64,000 bases of DNA, taken from NCBI RefSeq assembly GCF_002305875.1, contig NZ_CP022098.1:8432001-8496000 (forward strand), in the 5' to 3' direction. The DNA comes from Cystobacter fuscus (GTDB taxonomy: Bacteria > Myxococcota > Myxococcia > Myxococcales > Myxococcaceae). The notes below the pieces were generated by a model. That model was not told the DNA's origin, made no database searches, and saw only the letters and a program-made list of their open reading frames with translations. A program made the translations under genes and the position numbers. Positions 45,556 to 55,373 of this stretch are shown in pieces (within the stretch, counting starts at the first letter, position 1; each line of letters opens with the position of its first letter).

Positions 45556-46920
45556 CAGGTCAGACGGAAGGGAGCATCGGAACAAGGTGCCACGACCCGG
45601 CCGGGGCTCCGCCTGCAGCCGGCCCTGGTGCACTTCGAGGATGGAGCGACTGATGGACAGGCCCATGCCCAGTCCCGCCGGCTTGGTGGTGAAGAACGGC
45701 TCGAAGAGGCGCTTGCTCGCCTCCGGGCTCAAGCCCACGCCCGTGTCCTCCACCACCAGCTCCACGCGCCCCTCCGTCCGCTGGGTGCGCACCCACACCT
45801 GCCGCTCCCCGGGCGGGCACGGGTTCACCGCATCCAGCGCGTTGATGATCAGGTTGAGCACCACCTGTTGGAGCTGAACCCCATCTCCCCTCACGGGCAG
45901 CGAGGTATCCGCCAGTTGCAACGTGAGTGTGGCGCCCCGAAGCTGCGCATCATTGCCGGTCAGCTGCGCCACCTGGCGGACCAGCACATTGAAGTCATGG
46001 GAGACGAAGGGGCCCTGGTCCTTCTTCAGCAGCGCCCGCGTGCGGCGGATGATCTCTCCGGCCCGCTTGTCGTCGGCGATGATGTCATCGAGCATCTCTC
46101 GCAGCAGGGTGAGATCTGCCGGTGTGCGCTGCAGCAGCCGCCGAGCCGCCTCGGCGTTGGTGAGAATGGCCGACAGGGGCTGGTTCAGCTCATGGGCGAT
46201 GGAGGCCCCCAGCTCACCCACCGCGGCGACCCGTTCCATGTGGGCCCGCTCGTCCCGGGCCCGGCGTGCATCCAGCTCGGCGCGTCTGCGCGGAGTCGCG
46301 TCCACCACCGTGACCACGGCGCCGCCGCCCGGCAGCTCCAGCCGCCGGGCGCGCAGCTCGAACCAGGTGTCCGCCCGAGGGCCCCGGAATTCCACCATGC
46401 CCTCATCCACCCGGCCCGAGAGCACGTCTTCCAGCAGCGTGGCCACCCCCGCCGTCTTGAGCTCACCTTCGTGCGCCAGCTTCTGGAGGGACTGCAGGTA
46501 GGAGCTGCCCGGGAAGAGGAGCCTCTGGGTGGACAACGCGCCCAGCCCCTCGCGCTGGGCCGAGGGGGCGCTGGCCCGAAGCACCGCGCCCTGCCTGTCC
46601 AGAATGGCCACCGCGCCCGGGAGCGAATCCAGCACGGCCAGGTTCAGCCGCTGGGCCCCCCTGCGCCCGCGCCGCTCCAGCAACAGCACGACGATGAGCG
46701 CCGCCTGGAGCAAGCCCGCCGCCACCACCGCGAGCACCCCCCAGCGGTAGCGCTCCCAGAGCTCGAGCTCGCGGAGGTCTCCCCTGCTGTCCGAGGGGAG
46801 CGCGCAGGCGGAGATGTCCCCGCGCTTGCTCTCCCCGGAGGGAAGCACCGTGTCGCCCGGCTCGGCGGCCGCGAGCGGGGTGGCCATCAGCCACAGCATC
46901 AAAACGCCCAGGGCGCGCAT
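45541..46920 (-). CDS. Membrane sensor histidine kinase
   Basis: The product is 459 residues from the ATG at 46920 (GGAG 7 bp upstream); the frame runs on upstream but covers the divergent kinase gene. A signal-peptide-like first helix, a short external loop and a second helix (about 60-80, GVLAVVAAGLLQAALIVVLL) are followed by a PAS-like domain, the HisKA box SIAHELNQPLSAILTNAEAA with the phospho-His, and HATPase motifs LNLIINALDAV, VEDTGVGLSPE and GLGMGLSISRSI. The layout matches FixL/TodS-type kinases with a PAS sensor. The likely partner is the response regulator at 50107-50736. Confidence 0.88.
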   Translation of the reverse strand: MRALGVLMLWLMATPLAAAEPGDTVLPSGESKRGDISACALPSDSRGDLRELELWERYRWGVLAVVAAGLLQAALIVVLLLERRGRRGAQRLNLAVLDSLPGAVAILDRQGAVLRASAPSAQREGLGALSTQRLLFPGSSYLQSLQKLAHEGELKTAGVATLLEDVLSGRVDEGMVEFRGPRADTWFELRARRLELPGGGAVVTVVDATPRRRAELDARRARDERAHMERVAAVGELGASIAHELNQPLSAILTNAEAARRLLQRTPADLTLLREMLDDIIADDKRAGEIIRRTRALLKKDQGPFVSHDFNVLVRQVAQLTGNDAQLRGATLTLQLADTSLPVRGDGVQLQQVVLNLIINALDAVNPCPPGERQVWVRTQRTEGRVELVVEDTGVGLSPEASKRLFEPFFTTKPAGLGMGLSISRSILEVHQGRLQAEPRPGRGTLFRCSLPSDLLAGV

Positions 46921-47067
46921 CCCCATTCTCCGTGCCGTGCAGGCCGCGACCTCCCTCCTGCCATCGCTCCCATCATTCCATCTCGTTTGCTCCAGGTCGA
47001 ATTGACAGGTACGCGGAGTTGTTGATGGGGTGTCTTCCATTCGCGGACCAGACGAGGAGCTGCGTGG

Positions 47068-50000
47068 ATGAGTGAGCCCGAGCAGGAGGAGCGCACGGCA
47101 GCCCCCGGGGAAGCCCGCACGGTCATCAGCCCGCGGCGAGGCCCCGCCCCCGCCGAGAGCGAGCGGCCCACGCCCCCCGCCACGGGGGGAGATGGCTTCC
47201 ACATGGCTCCCGGGCGCACCCTGGCGGGCCGCTACACCGTGCTGGACGTCTTGGGTCGGGGTGGCATGGGCGTGGTGTTGGCCGCCTATGACGCGAGGCT
47301 GGATCGGCGCGTGGCCCTGAAGCTGGTGCACTCGCGCGAGGAGGGCCGCGGCGGCGATGGGTTGGCCCAGGTCCGCATGGTGCGTGAGGCGCAGAGCATG
47401 GCCCGCCTCAATCACCCCCACGTGGTGGCCGTCTATGACGCGGGGACGCTCGAGGATGGCTCCGTCTTCATTGCCATGGAGTACGTCCAGGGACAGACGT
47501 TGCGCAGCTGGTGCCAGCACACCCCGCCCCGGCCCTGGCGGAAGGTGATTGACGCCTATCTGGACGCGGGGCGCGGGCTGGCGGCCGCGCACGCGGCGGG
47601 ACTCGTTCACCGCGACTTCAAGCCAGACAATGTCCTGGTCGGCGAGGACGGCCGGGTGCGCGTCACGGACTTTGGCCTGGCACGTACCGGGTCCGTCCCG
47701 GGCGACGCCGAGCAGCCCGTCACCGCCATTTCCAGCCTGGCGCTGCAGGCGCCGCTCACCCTGCCGGGCTCCGTGCTGGGGACGCCCGCGTACATGGCCC
47801 CGGAGCTGCTCCAAGGCCAGACAGCGAGCGTGCGCAGTGACGTGTATGCCTTTTGTGCCTCGCTCCATGAGGCGCTCCATGGGCGGGTCCCCTTCCCCAT
47901 GGACTCGATGGCCTCGATCCTCCGTCTCAAGGAGCGCCAGCCGCCGGTTCCTCCCTCGGACTCGCAGGTGCCGGCCTGGGTCTCTCGCGCGGTCTTGCAG
48001 GGCCTGCACCCCGACCCACAGCAACGGCCTGACTCCTTGGAGCAGGTCTTGCGGCGGCTGGAGGACGATCCCGAGGTGCGGCGCCGCACCTGGCTGCGCA
48101 TGGGCGGGCTGGCCGCGTCGGTGGCGCTGCTCGCGGGGCTGGCGGTCTGGACGTGGGGGCGCCAGCAGGGCCCCGGCTGCGAGAGTCTGGAGCGCCGCCT
48201 GGAAGACGTGTGGGACGCGCCGGTGAAGGCCCGCGTCACCCAGGCGCTGGAGGCCACGGGGCTGCCCTATGCGAAGGACACCGCGCGGCGCGTGGAGCGG
48301 CTGCTGGATGGGTACGCCCAGGCCTGGGTGAAGCAGCGGATCGAGGTGTGCCAGGTGGCGGCCGCGCACCCGGCGGAGGCATCGCGGTCCCAGCGCCTGG
48401 AGCTCCTGCGGGAGGCCTGCCTGGAACGGCGGCGCAGCCAGCTCCAGGCCTTCACCGGCCTGCTGGGGCGCGGGCCGGATCCGGAGCTCGTCGACAAGGC
48501 GGTGCCGGTGGCGCAGGCACTGCCGCCGCTGGAGTACTGCGCGGATGCCCAGGCACTGTTGGCGGCGGTGCCGCCTCCCGAGGATCCCCAGGTGCGCGCG
48601 CGGGTGGAGGCGCTACAGGCGCAGGTGGAGCCGCTGGCGGTGCTGCTCTCGGCGGGAAAGTACAAAGAGGGGTTGGCGCTGAGCGAGCAGTTGCTGTCCC
48701 AGGTGGAGCCGGTGGGTCATGCGCCCCTGCATGCGCGAGCCCTGCTGCTCCGGGCCCAGCTGCAAGAGGGCGCGGGCGACTACAAGGGCAGCGAGAGCAC
48801 GGCGCTGCGGGCCATCTCCGAGGCGGCCAGGGGCAGGGATGCGGTGCTGGTGGCGCGAGCCTGGAACCTTCGGCTGCTGCTGGTGGGCCTCCGACAGGCC
48901 CGCCCCAAGGACGCCGAGTGGCTGGAGCCAATGGTGGAGACGGTGGTGGAGCTGGCGGGAGACGAGGCGACTCGCGCCGACTCGCTCCAGGTGCGCGGCC
49001 GGCTGCTGGAGAACGTGGGCCAGTTCAAGCAGGCCAGGGAGCACCATGAGCGCGTCTTGTCCCTTCGAGAGAAGCTCTACGGAAAGAGCCACCTCCAGGT
49101 GGCCCTGGCGCTCACGGATCTGGGCAACGTGCTCCGGAGCATGGGCCAGTACGCGGAGGCGAAGGAGCGGCTCGAACGCGCCCTGGCCATTCAGCGGGAC
49201 ACGGTGGGGCCCACGCACGTGTCGGTCGCCCACGCGCTCGCCACCCTGGGCATCGTGTTCAAGGAGCTGGGCCAGTTCGATGAGGCCCGGGCCCGACACG
49301 AACGCGCCCTGAACATCGTGGAGGATGCCCTGGGCCCCGATCATCTCCAGACGGCAACCCTGCTCAGCAATCTGGGAAATGTGCTCCTGGACCAGGGAAG
49401 ATACGAGGAGGCCCGGGCCCGGCATGAGCGCGGCCTGGCCATCCTGGAGAAGGCGCTGGGCCCCGCTCACCCCAACGTCTCCAAGGTGATCGCCAGTCTG
49501 GGCATCGATCTGGCGGGCCTGGGCCGGTATGAAGACGCGCGGCTGCGGTTCGAGCGCGCGCTGGCCATTCAGGAGAAGACCTTTGGGCCCGAGCACCCGG
49601 ATGTGGCGGCCATGCTCATCAACCTGGGGGGAGTGCTCGCGGACCTGGGCCGGTATGAAGAGGCCAAGGCCCGGCTGGAGCGCGCGCTGGCGGTGCTGGA
49701 GAAGGCGCTGGGTCCCCAGCTCCCGAGGCTCTCCATCCCACTCACCCTGCTGGGCCGGGCCCTCACGCGTCTGGGCCGGTATGAGGAGGCGCAGCGGCAG
49801 TTGGATCGCGCACTGGCCCTGCAACAACAGCCGGAAGAGCACGCCGGACTGGTAGAGCCGCTCACCGGGCTGGGGTTGCTCCAACTGGCGCGCGGCAAGC
49901 CCGCGGCCGCCGTGCCATTGCTCGAGCGGGCCTTGCGGCTCGCGCCGGAGGAGGCGGCCACGGAGACGCGGTTCGTGCTGGCCCAGGCCCTCTGGGAGTC

Positions 50001-50118
50001 GAAGCAGGAGCGCCCTCGCGCCCTCGAGCTGGCCACCCGAGCCCAGAAGGACTGGCAACGCCGCGACAATGCCCCCCGGCTGGCCGAAGTGTCCCAGTGG
50101 TTGGCTTCACGACGGTGA
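47068..50118 (+). CDS. Ser/Thr protein kinase with transmembrane segment and TPR array
   Basis: The product is 1016 residues. The Hanks-type kinase domain (about 55-330) has Gly loop VLGRGGMGVVL, ALK (Lys85), HRDFKPDN (181-188) and DFG (201-203). One membrane helix lies near 345-364. The outside part is helical, with at least seven TPR units of 42 residues from about 660 on (YAEAKERLERALAIQRDTVG-type repeats, TLGIVFKELGQFDEARARHE). Kinesin-light-chain-like TPR kinases are a myxobacterial speciality. It is divergent from the sensor kinase (147 bp apart), and its 3' end overlaps the convergent response regulator by 12 bp. Confidence 0.92.
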   Translation: MSEPEQEERTAAPGEARTVISPRRGPAPAESERPTPPATGGDGFHMAPGRTLAGRYTVLDVLGRGGMGVVLAAYDARLDRRVALKLVHSREEGRGGDGLAQVRMVREAQSMARLNHPHVVAVYDAGTLEDGSVFIAMEYVQGQTLRSWCQHTPPRPWRKVIDAYLDAGRGLAAAHAAGLVHRDFKPDNVLVGEDGRVRVTDFGLARTGSVPGDAEQPVTAISSLALQAPLTLPGSVLGTPAYMAPELLQGQTASVRSDVYAFCASLHEALHGRVPFPMDSMASILRLKERQPPVPPSDSQVPAWVSRAVLQGLHPDPQQRPDSLEQVLRRLEDDPEVRRRTWLRMGGLAASVALLAGLAVWTWGRQQGPGCESLERRLEDVWDAPVKARVTQALEATGLPYAKDTARRVERLLDGYAQAWVKQRIEVCQVAAAHPAEASRSQRLELLREACLERRRSQLQAFTGLLGRGPDPELVDKAVPVAQALPPLEYCADAQALLAAVPPPEDPQVRARVEALQAQVEPLAVLLSAGKYKEGLALSEQLLSQVEPVGHAPLHARALLLRAQLQEGAGDYKGSESTALRAISEAARGRDAVLVARAWNLRLLLVGLRQARPKDAEWLEPMVETVVELAGDEATRADSLQVRGRLLENVGQFKQAREHHERVLSLREKLYGKSHLQVALALTDLGNVLRSMGQYAEAKERLERALAIQRDTVGPTHVSVAHALATLGIVFKELGQFDEARARHERALNIVEDALGPDHLQTATLLSNLGNVLLDQGRYEEARARHERGLAILEKALGPAHPNVSKVIASLGIDLAGLGRYEDARLRFERALAIQEKTFGPEHPDVAAMLINLGGVLADLGRYEEAKARLERALAVLEKALGPQLPRLSIPLTLLGRALTRLGRYEEAQRQLDRALALQQQPEEHAGLVEPLTGLGLLQLARGKPAAAVPLLERALRLAPEEAATETRFVLAQALWESKQERPRALELATRAQKDWQRRDNAPRLAEVSQWLASRR

Positions 50119-50736
50119 GCCCAGCCGCTCCAGCAGCCGCACCAGCTCTGGCACCGAGTCCACCGCCAGCTTCTCCATGGCACGGCTGCGCTGCAGGCGC
50201 ACGGTCTGCTCGGCGGTGCCCAGCTCGGCGGCGATCTGCTTGTTGATCAGCCCCCGCGCCACCCACTGGCAGACCTCCCTCTCGCGGGGCGACAGCGTGG
50301 AGAAGCGGACCCGCAGCGCCTCGAGTTCCTGCTCGGAGGCGACCGCCTCCCGGTCCCGTGCCAACGCCCGCTCCACCGCTTCCAGCAGTTCCGCCATGCC
50401 GACTGGCTTGGGCAGGAAGTCCACGGCACCGGCCTTCATGGCCTTCACCGCCGCCGGCACATCCCCGTGTCCGCTGATGAAGACGATGGGCTGCTTCCAC
50501 CCCGCGCGCCGCAGCTCCTCCTGGAGTTCCAGCCCGTTGAGCTCCGGCATGCGCAGGTCCAGCACCACGCACCCCGGACGCCGTCCGGGTTTTCGCTCCA
50601 GCACCTGTCGCGGGTGGTCGAAGCTCTCGACCTCGTACCCTTCCAGCTGAAACATGCGCGAGAGGCTGCGCAGCACCGAGGGATCGTCATCCACGACGAA
50701 CACCGTGGAACGCTCTTGGCTCGAAAGACCGTGCAA
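50107..50736 (-). CDS. Response regulator, FixJ/NarL type
   Basis: The product is 209 residues if the TTG at 50736 is used (AAGGGG lies upstream); no ATG fits and the exact start is uncertain. The receiver domain has VFVVDDDPSVLRSLSRMF, the phospho-acceptor Asp in VVLDLRMPELNG, Ser in VFISGHGDVPAAV and Lys in FLPKPVGM. The LuxR-type HTH (about 140-205) has LSPREREVCQWVARGLINKQ, then TVRLQRSRAMEKL. It is probably the partner of the PAS histidine kinase on the same strand, although a kinase gene lies between them. Confidence 0.85.
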   Translation of the reverse strand: MHGLSSQERSTVFVVDDDPSVLRSLSRMFQLEGYEVESFDHPRQVLERKPGRRPGCVVLDLRMPELNGLELQEELRRAGWKQPIVFISGHGDVPAAVKAMKAGAVDFLPKPVGMAELLEAVERALARDREAVASEQELEALRVRFSTLSPREREVCQWVARGLINKQIAAELGTAEQTVRLQRSRAMEKLAVDSVPELVRLLERLGSPS

Positions 50737-50800
50737 CGTGGTGGCCCCTTGGTCGTACCAAACGGCACACGCTACCACGCCCGATGGGGACCCACTCAGG

Positions 50801-52369
50801 CTACCGGCGCCCCCGTCCCCCGCCACCTCGTCCTCGAGAAGGCGCACCCGACCCACGCGCAGGCCCTCCCTTGCGCGCACCTGACCGGCCCCCGGGGCGA
50901 GCCGCATCGCGGGGTCCACTCCGTCCCGGGCCTCCCGCGGCCCGAGGTGCCTTCCCCTCCGCCTTCCCCTTTCCACGAGGCGCCGCGCCCCGGCCGAAGC
51001 CGCGCTCGCGCGACTCTTCCCGCCCCTTGGCCCGGCCCGTGCCCCGAGAGGCCCCTCCGCCCCGGCCCGGGGCCTCACGGCGGCTGGATTCCCCTCCCCT
51101 TCGCTCCGCTCGCTCCTCGCGCCCAGCCCCCTTCGCACGGGCGGGACGGGCCGGCGCCTTTTCGGCCGCACGGGGGCGCGGGGCGTCCAGCGCGTCCAGC
51201 AACTCGTCGTCCCCCTTCCGGGCCCGGAACGCCTCCAGCGCCTCGAGGTAGACGGGCTCCTTCCGGGGCACCTCGGTGCGCGGCAGGCTCATCCGGGTGA
51301 TGCGCTCGATGGCGGCCACCGTCTCCGCGTCCCGCTCGGTGACGAACGTCGACGCGCGCCCACTCGCGCCCGCTCGCGCCGTGCGGCCGATGCGGTGCAC
51401 GTAGTCCTCGGGCGAGTGCGGCAGGTCGAAGTTGATGACGTGGCCGATGTCCTCCACGTCCAGCCCGCGCGAGGCAATGTCCGTGGCCACCAGACACCGG
51501 TACTGCCCCTTGCGGAAGCCCTCGAGCGCCTGACGGCGCTGTCCCTGGGTGCGATCGGAGTGGATGAGGGCGGCCTTGTGGCCCGCCTCCTTGAGATAGC
51601 CCTGTACCTTCTCGGCGCGCTCGCGGGTACGGGTGAAGACGATGGCGCTGAGCTGATCCCTCGCGAGCAGCGTGAGCAGGAGGGGGTACTTCTCCTCGGA
51701 CTTCACGTCGTACAGCCGCTGCACGGCGCGCGCGGCGGGCGTGCCGCTCGGAGTGACTTCCACCCGGACGGGCTTGCGCAGCACCTCCTGGGCGAAGCGC
51801 GTCACGTTGTGGCTCAGGGTGGCGGAGAACAGGAGCGTCTGGCGCTCGCGGGGCAGCGCGGCGAGGATCTTCTCCAACTCGGGCATGAAGCCCATCTCCA
51901 GCATGCGGTCCGCCTCGTCCAGCACGAGCATGCGCACGGTGGAGAGGTTCACCATGCCCGCCTGGAGCAGGTCCGCCAGCCGGCCCGGGGTGGCGAGCAC
52001 CAGGGACGGGTGCTGACGGAGCGCCTCGGTCTGGGCCGTCGCGTCCGTGCCACCGATGACGACCGCCTGGGAGAGGCCCCGGGGCTGGCCGAAGAAGGTG
52101 GCCTCGTCGGCGATCTGCTGGACGAGCTCGCGCGTGGGGGCGAGCACCAGTCCGGCCGGGCCAGGAGCCCCCACCAGACGCTCGACGAGGGGCAGGAGGT
52201 AGGCGGCGGTCTTGCCGGTGCCGGTGGCGGCGCAGCCGATGACGTCCCGCCCGGCGAGCGCCGGAGGGATGGCCTGGGCCTGGATGGGGGTGGGCGAGGC
52301 GAAGCGGGCACGCCGCACCGCATCGAGCGATTCATCGGAGAGGCCGAGGGTCTTGAAGGAAGAGCTCAC
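50801..52369 (-). CDS. DEAD-box ATP-dependent RNA helicase (RhlE-like)
   Basis: The product is 522 residues. The helicase core (1-370) shows the Q motif FASPTPIQAQAIP, ATGTGKT, PTRELVQQ, DEAD in VLDEADRMLEMGF, SAT, and HRIGRTARAG. The C-terminal 140 residues are very basic and Gly/Arg/Ala-rich with RGG-like units, a probable RNA-binding tail. It most likely acts in ribosome assembly or mRNA turnover. An ATG at 52369 with a GAGCTC-rich upstream is the only sensible start. Confidence 0.93.
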   Translation of the reverse strand: MSSSFKTLGLSDESLDAVRRARFASPTPIQAQAIPPALAGRDVIGCAATGTGKTAAYLLPLVERLVGAPGPAGLVLAPTRELVQQIADEATFFGQPRGLSQAVVIGGTDATAQTEALRQHPSLVLATPGRLADLLQAGMVNLSTVRMLVLDEADRMLEMGFMPELEKILAALPRERQTLLFSATLSHNVTRFAQEVLRKPVRVEVTPSGTPAARAVQRLYDVKSEEKYPLLLTLLARDQLSAIVFTRTRERAEKVQGYLKEAGHKAALIHSDRTQGQRRQALEGFRKGQYRCLVATDIASRGLDVEDIGHVINFDLPHSPEDYVHRIGRTARAGASGRASTFVTERDAETVAAIERITRMSLPRTEVPRKEPVYLEALEAFRARKGDDELLDALDAPRPRAAEKAPARPARAKGAGREERAERRGGESSRREAPGRGGGASRGTGRAKGREESRERGFGRGAAPRGKGKAEGKAPRAAGGPGRSGPRDAARPGGRSGARKGGPARGSGAPSRGRGGGGRGRR

Positions 52370-52439
52370 CCGGACGGGCTATCACACCCGGGCGCGAGGG
52401 GCGATGCATGCCTCGCGGCTCCCCCCATAGACTCGCCAC

Positions 52440-53180
52440 ATGCCCGACGAATACCGCTTCCACGTGGATGGCCGCATTCCCGTACTCAAGCTGCACGTCG
52501 AACCCCGGCCCGCGCCGGCCGTCCTCGTCCTGCACGGGCTGGGAGCCAACGCGGACGTCCAGCGGGGGGAGCTGAACCTGCTCGCCCACGGGGGCTTCAG
52601 CGCGGTGGGGGTGGATGCCCCGCACCACGGGGCCCGGCGCGATGCGTGGTTGGATGAAATGGAGCAGCTCGGCCCTTCCGAGTCCCATGCACGCCTGCTG
52701 CATGCCATCCGCGAGGCCGCCCGGGATGTGTCCCGCGTCATCGACCACGTGGTGTACGAGGGCCATGGCCCCATCGGGCTCGTGGGCATCTCGTTCGGGG
52801 CGTACACCGCGCTGGCGGTGGCCATGGAGGACTCGAGGGTCCAGGCCACCGTGTCCCTGCTCGGCTCGCCGGACTGGACGCCTCGGGAGGGACCCATCAC
52901 CGAGGAGATTGGCGAGCTGATGCGCCACGCGCCCGTCCACCGTCCGTGGGACTGCGCGCGCAATCCCCTGCTGATGGTGAACGCGGGCCGGGATGGCATC
53001 GTCCCGCCACACCGGGCGAGAGACTTCGCCCAGACGCTCTGGCAGGGACTGCCTGGCTGGGGCTCCCACGTCGAGTACTTCGAGTACCCAGAGTCGGACC
53101 ACATGATGCGACAACAGGATTGGGAGGACAGCTGGGAACGGACGCTGGGCTTCCTCCGGCGTCATCTCCATCGCGGGTGA
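52440..53180 (+). CDS. Alpha/beta hydrolase (esterase, YjfP/acetyl-esterase-like)
   Basis: The product is 246 residues with no signal peptide, so it is cytoplasmic. Motifs: oxyanion region VLVLHGLGANAD, APHHGARRD, nucleophile GISFGAYTA, acid NAGRDGIVPPHRA and His in ESDHMMRQQ. The length and order fit small acyl-esterases such as YjfP. It diverges from the helicase gene 70 bp away. The substrate is unknown. Confidence 0.8.
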   Translation: MPDEYRFHVDGRIPVLKLHVEPRPAPAVLVLHGLGANADVQRGELNLLAHGGFSAVGVDAPHHGARRDAWLDEMEQLGPSESHARLLHAIREAARDVSRVIDHVVYEGHGPIGLVGISFGAYTALAVAMEDSRVQATVSLLGSPDWTPREGPITEEIGELMRHAPVHRPWDCARNPLLMVNAGRDGIVPPHRARDFAQTLWQGLPGWGSHVEYFEYPESDHMMRQQDWEDSWERTLGFLRRHLHRG

Positions 53181-53246
53181 CTCGTTTCCGCACCCCATGG
53201 AAACTCGAAATTCACGTTTTCCCATCTTGGAGAGGATGAATGTTCC

Positions 53247-54731
53247 GTGGTGTCCTCCGCCGCCATGAACGCCATCCCCATGAGACAAACCGCATCACCG
53301 CGAGGGCCCGGCCTCGTGGGCGCGCTCGCGCTCCTCCTCGCGTGCCTCGTCTGGCCCTCCGACGCCCGGGCTCAAGCCTGGTCGCTGAGCCACGCCCAGC
53401 GGCAGGCGTACCTTCACTACTACGCGCCCATCGTCCTCAAGCGCGCCAACGCGAACAACGACCGTCATGGCTACGACTGGATCACGAACTTCGACTTCGA
53501 CCAGGACGGAGACTTCTCGAACAACAAGCTCCACTGGAAGAGCATCTCCCAGTACATCAATGCCTCGCGCACCGGTCCCAGCACCTACGATCGCTGGCGC
53601 ATCCGTCCAACGCTCTATACCTCACTCATCGAATTCATGGATGGGGGCAAGAACCTCGTCCTCATCTATCACATCTATCACGCGCTCGATAAGAACGCCG
53701 CGGGCGACTACCAGTTGCATGACTGGGAGCGCGTGGAGCTGCTCGTCAAGAACGTGGTCGGCTCGCCGGGCAGCGGTGAGTCCGTGGCTCATGCCATCGT
53801 GACCCAGCACAAGCGCAACGTGATCCGCCGCCAGGACCATGCCCAGCTCAACTTCATGTCCACCCCCACCGGCCAGCACGTGCTCATCTGGCAGGCGGAG
53901 TGGTCGGACAAGCTCCTGGCAGCCCATGGGCAGGAGTTGCGTTTCGTGACCAACCCCTCCTCCTGGCTCGCGGGCCAGATGGCAGCCAACGCCAAGGCCG
54001 AGGCCGGCGTGAACGACGACGACGGCAAGAAGAACGTGCATTACGCGTTCGTGCCGCAAGGGTCCCCCGGAGCGGTCGCGGCGTTCGGTGCGCAGCCCCT
54101 CACCTACGCGACGGCGGACCGGCTCGCGAGCCGCTTCGACAATGGCAAGACCGTCTCCTGGTCGGACGTCAAGCGGGTGACCTACGAGCTGCAAGACATC
54201 GCGGACATCCTGCCGACCCACTGGCAATACGGCGGCTATTCCACCCACTGGCTGGGCACGAACTTTCGCGACTTCTGGCTCGAGAGCCCGCTCATCAACG
54301 AGTCCGGACAGGCCGAGGTCAGCGCGGGCATGCAACGCTTCTTCTCCGCGACCCGGGACATCGAGAACGAGGACGATCGCGACGGCTACCCCACGAAGAA
54401 GTGGCTCCTTGGCACCTATGAGCTCAATGCCAGCGCCTCGGACATGGGCGGCGGGGGCTCCAGCGACTTCCATGACAACGCCTGGGCCAGCACGGTGGCG
54501 GACTCCCGCGGGCGGACACGCGCGAGCGCCAGTGGCTACACCGGCTCGCCCAACGCCTACTGGTGGCAGCACGACTACTTCGTCCACTCGGGCGACGTCG
54601 ATTCGAGCGATGGAGTGGAAACGGGTTTCTGGCTGCCCGGCCCGTGGTACCTCGCGGAGAACGGCGGCTTCGACGGACGCTGGGTGCAACTGTTCGACGA
54701 TCGCCCGGGCCAGGAGCCGATGAGCCCCTGA
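53247..54731 (+). CDS. Secreted protein with HDWE motif (NPP1/Vps62-like), function unclear
   Basis: The product is 494 residues from a GTG at 53247 (GGAGAGG lies 11 bp upstream); the ATGs at 53265 or 53280 are alternatives. A signal peptide ends near ARAQA. The mature domain has AYLHYYAPIVLKRANANNDR and YQLHDWERVELLV, a segment like the HDWE heart of necrosis-inducing/Vps62-type proteins. The rest is long, Trp/Tyr-rich and ends GRWVQLFDDRPG. The similarity is short, so the family assignment is weak. Confidence 0.55.
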   Translation: MVSSAAMNAIPMRQTASPRGPGLVGALALLLACLVWPSDARAQAWSLSHAQRQAYLHYYAPIVLKRANANNDRHGYDWITNFDFDQDGDFSNNKLHWKSISQYINASRTGPSTYDRWRIRPTLYTSLIEFMDGGKNLVLIYHIYHALDKNAAGDYQLHDWERVELLVKNVVGSPGSGESVAHAIVTQHKRNVIRRQDHAQLNFMSTPTGQHVLIWQAEWSDKLLAAHGQELRFVTNPSSWLAGQMAANAKAEAGVNDDDGKKNVHYAFVPQGSPGAVAAFGAQPLTYATADRLASRFDNGKTVSWSDVKRVTYELQDIADILPTHWQYGGYSTHWLGTNFRDFWLESPLINESGQAEVSAGMQRFFSATRDIENEDDRDGYPTKKWLLGTYELNASASDMGGGGSSDFHDNAWASTVADSRGRTRASASGYTGSPNAYWWQHDYFVHSGDVDSSDGVETGFWLPGPWYLAENGGFDGRWVQLFDDRPGQEPMSP

Positions 54732-54764
54732 GCCGGTGGAACACGAACGCGCACGACGTGGCCC

Positions 54765-55298
54765 TCACTTCGCGCGCTTCTTCGCCGCCGGCTTCCGCTT
54801 CGCCGCCGGCTTGCCCTTCGCGGCGGCCGGTGCCTTCTTCTTCTCCGGACGCTGGATCACGGACGTGTAGTGCGCGATGTACTTCTTCGCGGGCACGCGG
54901 CGGATGGCCTCGCCAATCACGTCGAGCGCCACGTCCTCGAGCTTCTTGAAGCGCACGCACGACTTGCCCATGTCGAGCTTCTTGCCCGTCTTCGCCCACG
55001 CCTCGCGAAACCACTGCTCCTGCTCCGGCTGGCCGTAGACACACATCAGATAGACGGCCATGTGGTTCTTCTGGGAGGCCAGTGACGCGAACGGCAGCGG
55101 CTGCTTCGGATCGACGTGGTAGCCCGCCGGGAACACCGTATGCGGGACGTAGTAACCAATCATCCCGTACTGCATGCCCTCCTCGTAGTCCCCATCGAGG
55201 TTCTTCCGGATGACGTCGCGCACGGCGGAGAGCGCCGCGCGGCGATCCTCGGGAAGCGAGGCGAGGTACTGGTCGACGGTGGTGGCCTTGCGCTGCAT
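54765..55298 (-). CDS. DUF1801-domain protein
   Basis: The product is 177 residues. The N-terminal 140 match the DUF1801/YdhG-type fold (YLASLPEDRRAALSAVRDVI, EEGMQYGMIGYYVP, ASQKNHMAVYLM). The last 30 residues form a Lys/Ala/Pro-rich tail that could bind nucleic acid. The family includes the bacillibactin-iron chaperone FrxA relatives; the role here is not known. Confidence 0.8.
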   Translation of the reverse strand: MQRKATTVDQYLASLPEDRRAALSAVRDVIRKNLDGDYEEGMQYGMIGYYVPHTVFPAGYHVDPKQPLPFASLASQKNHMAVYLMCVYGQPEQEQWFREAWAKTGKKLDMGKSCVRFKKLEDVALDVIGEAIRRVPAKKYIAHYTSVIQRPEKKKAPAAAKGKPAAKRKPAAKKRAK

Positions 55299-55373
55299 GA
55301 AGGCGAGTCTAGCACCAAGGCCCAGGGGGGAAGCCGTCCGGGAGGGCGGCTTCGTGGATTCCCCGGACAGGGC

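Noticed and set aside
45541-48369. A 942-residue histidine kinase reading through the divergent kinase region
   Set aside because: The upstream two thirds lie opposite a clear Ser/Thr kinase gene and lack motifs; a good start and ribosome site occur at 46920.
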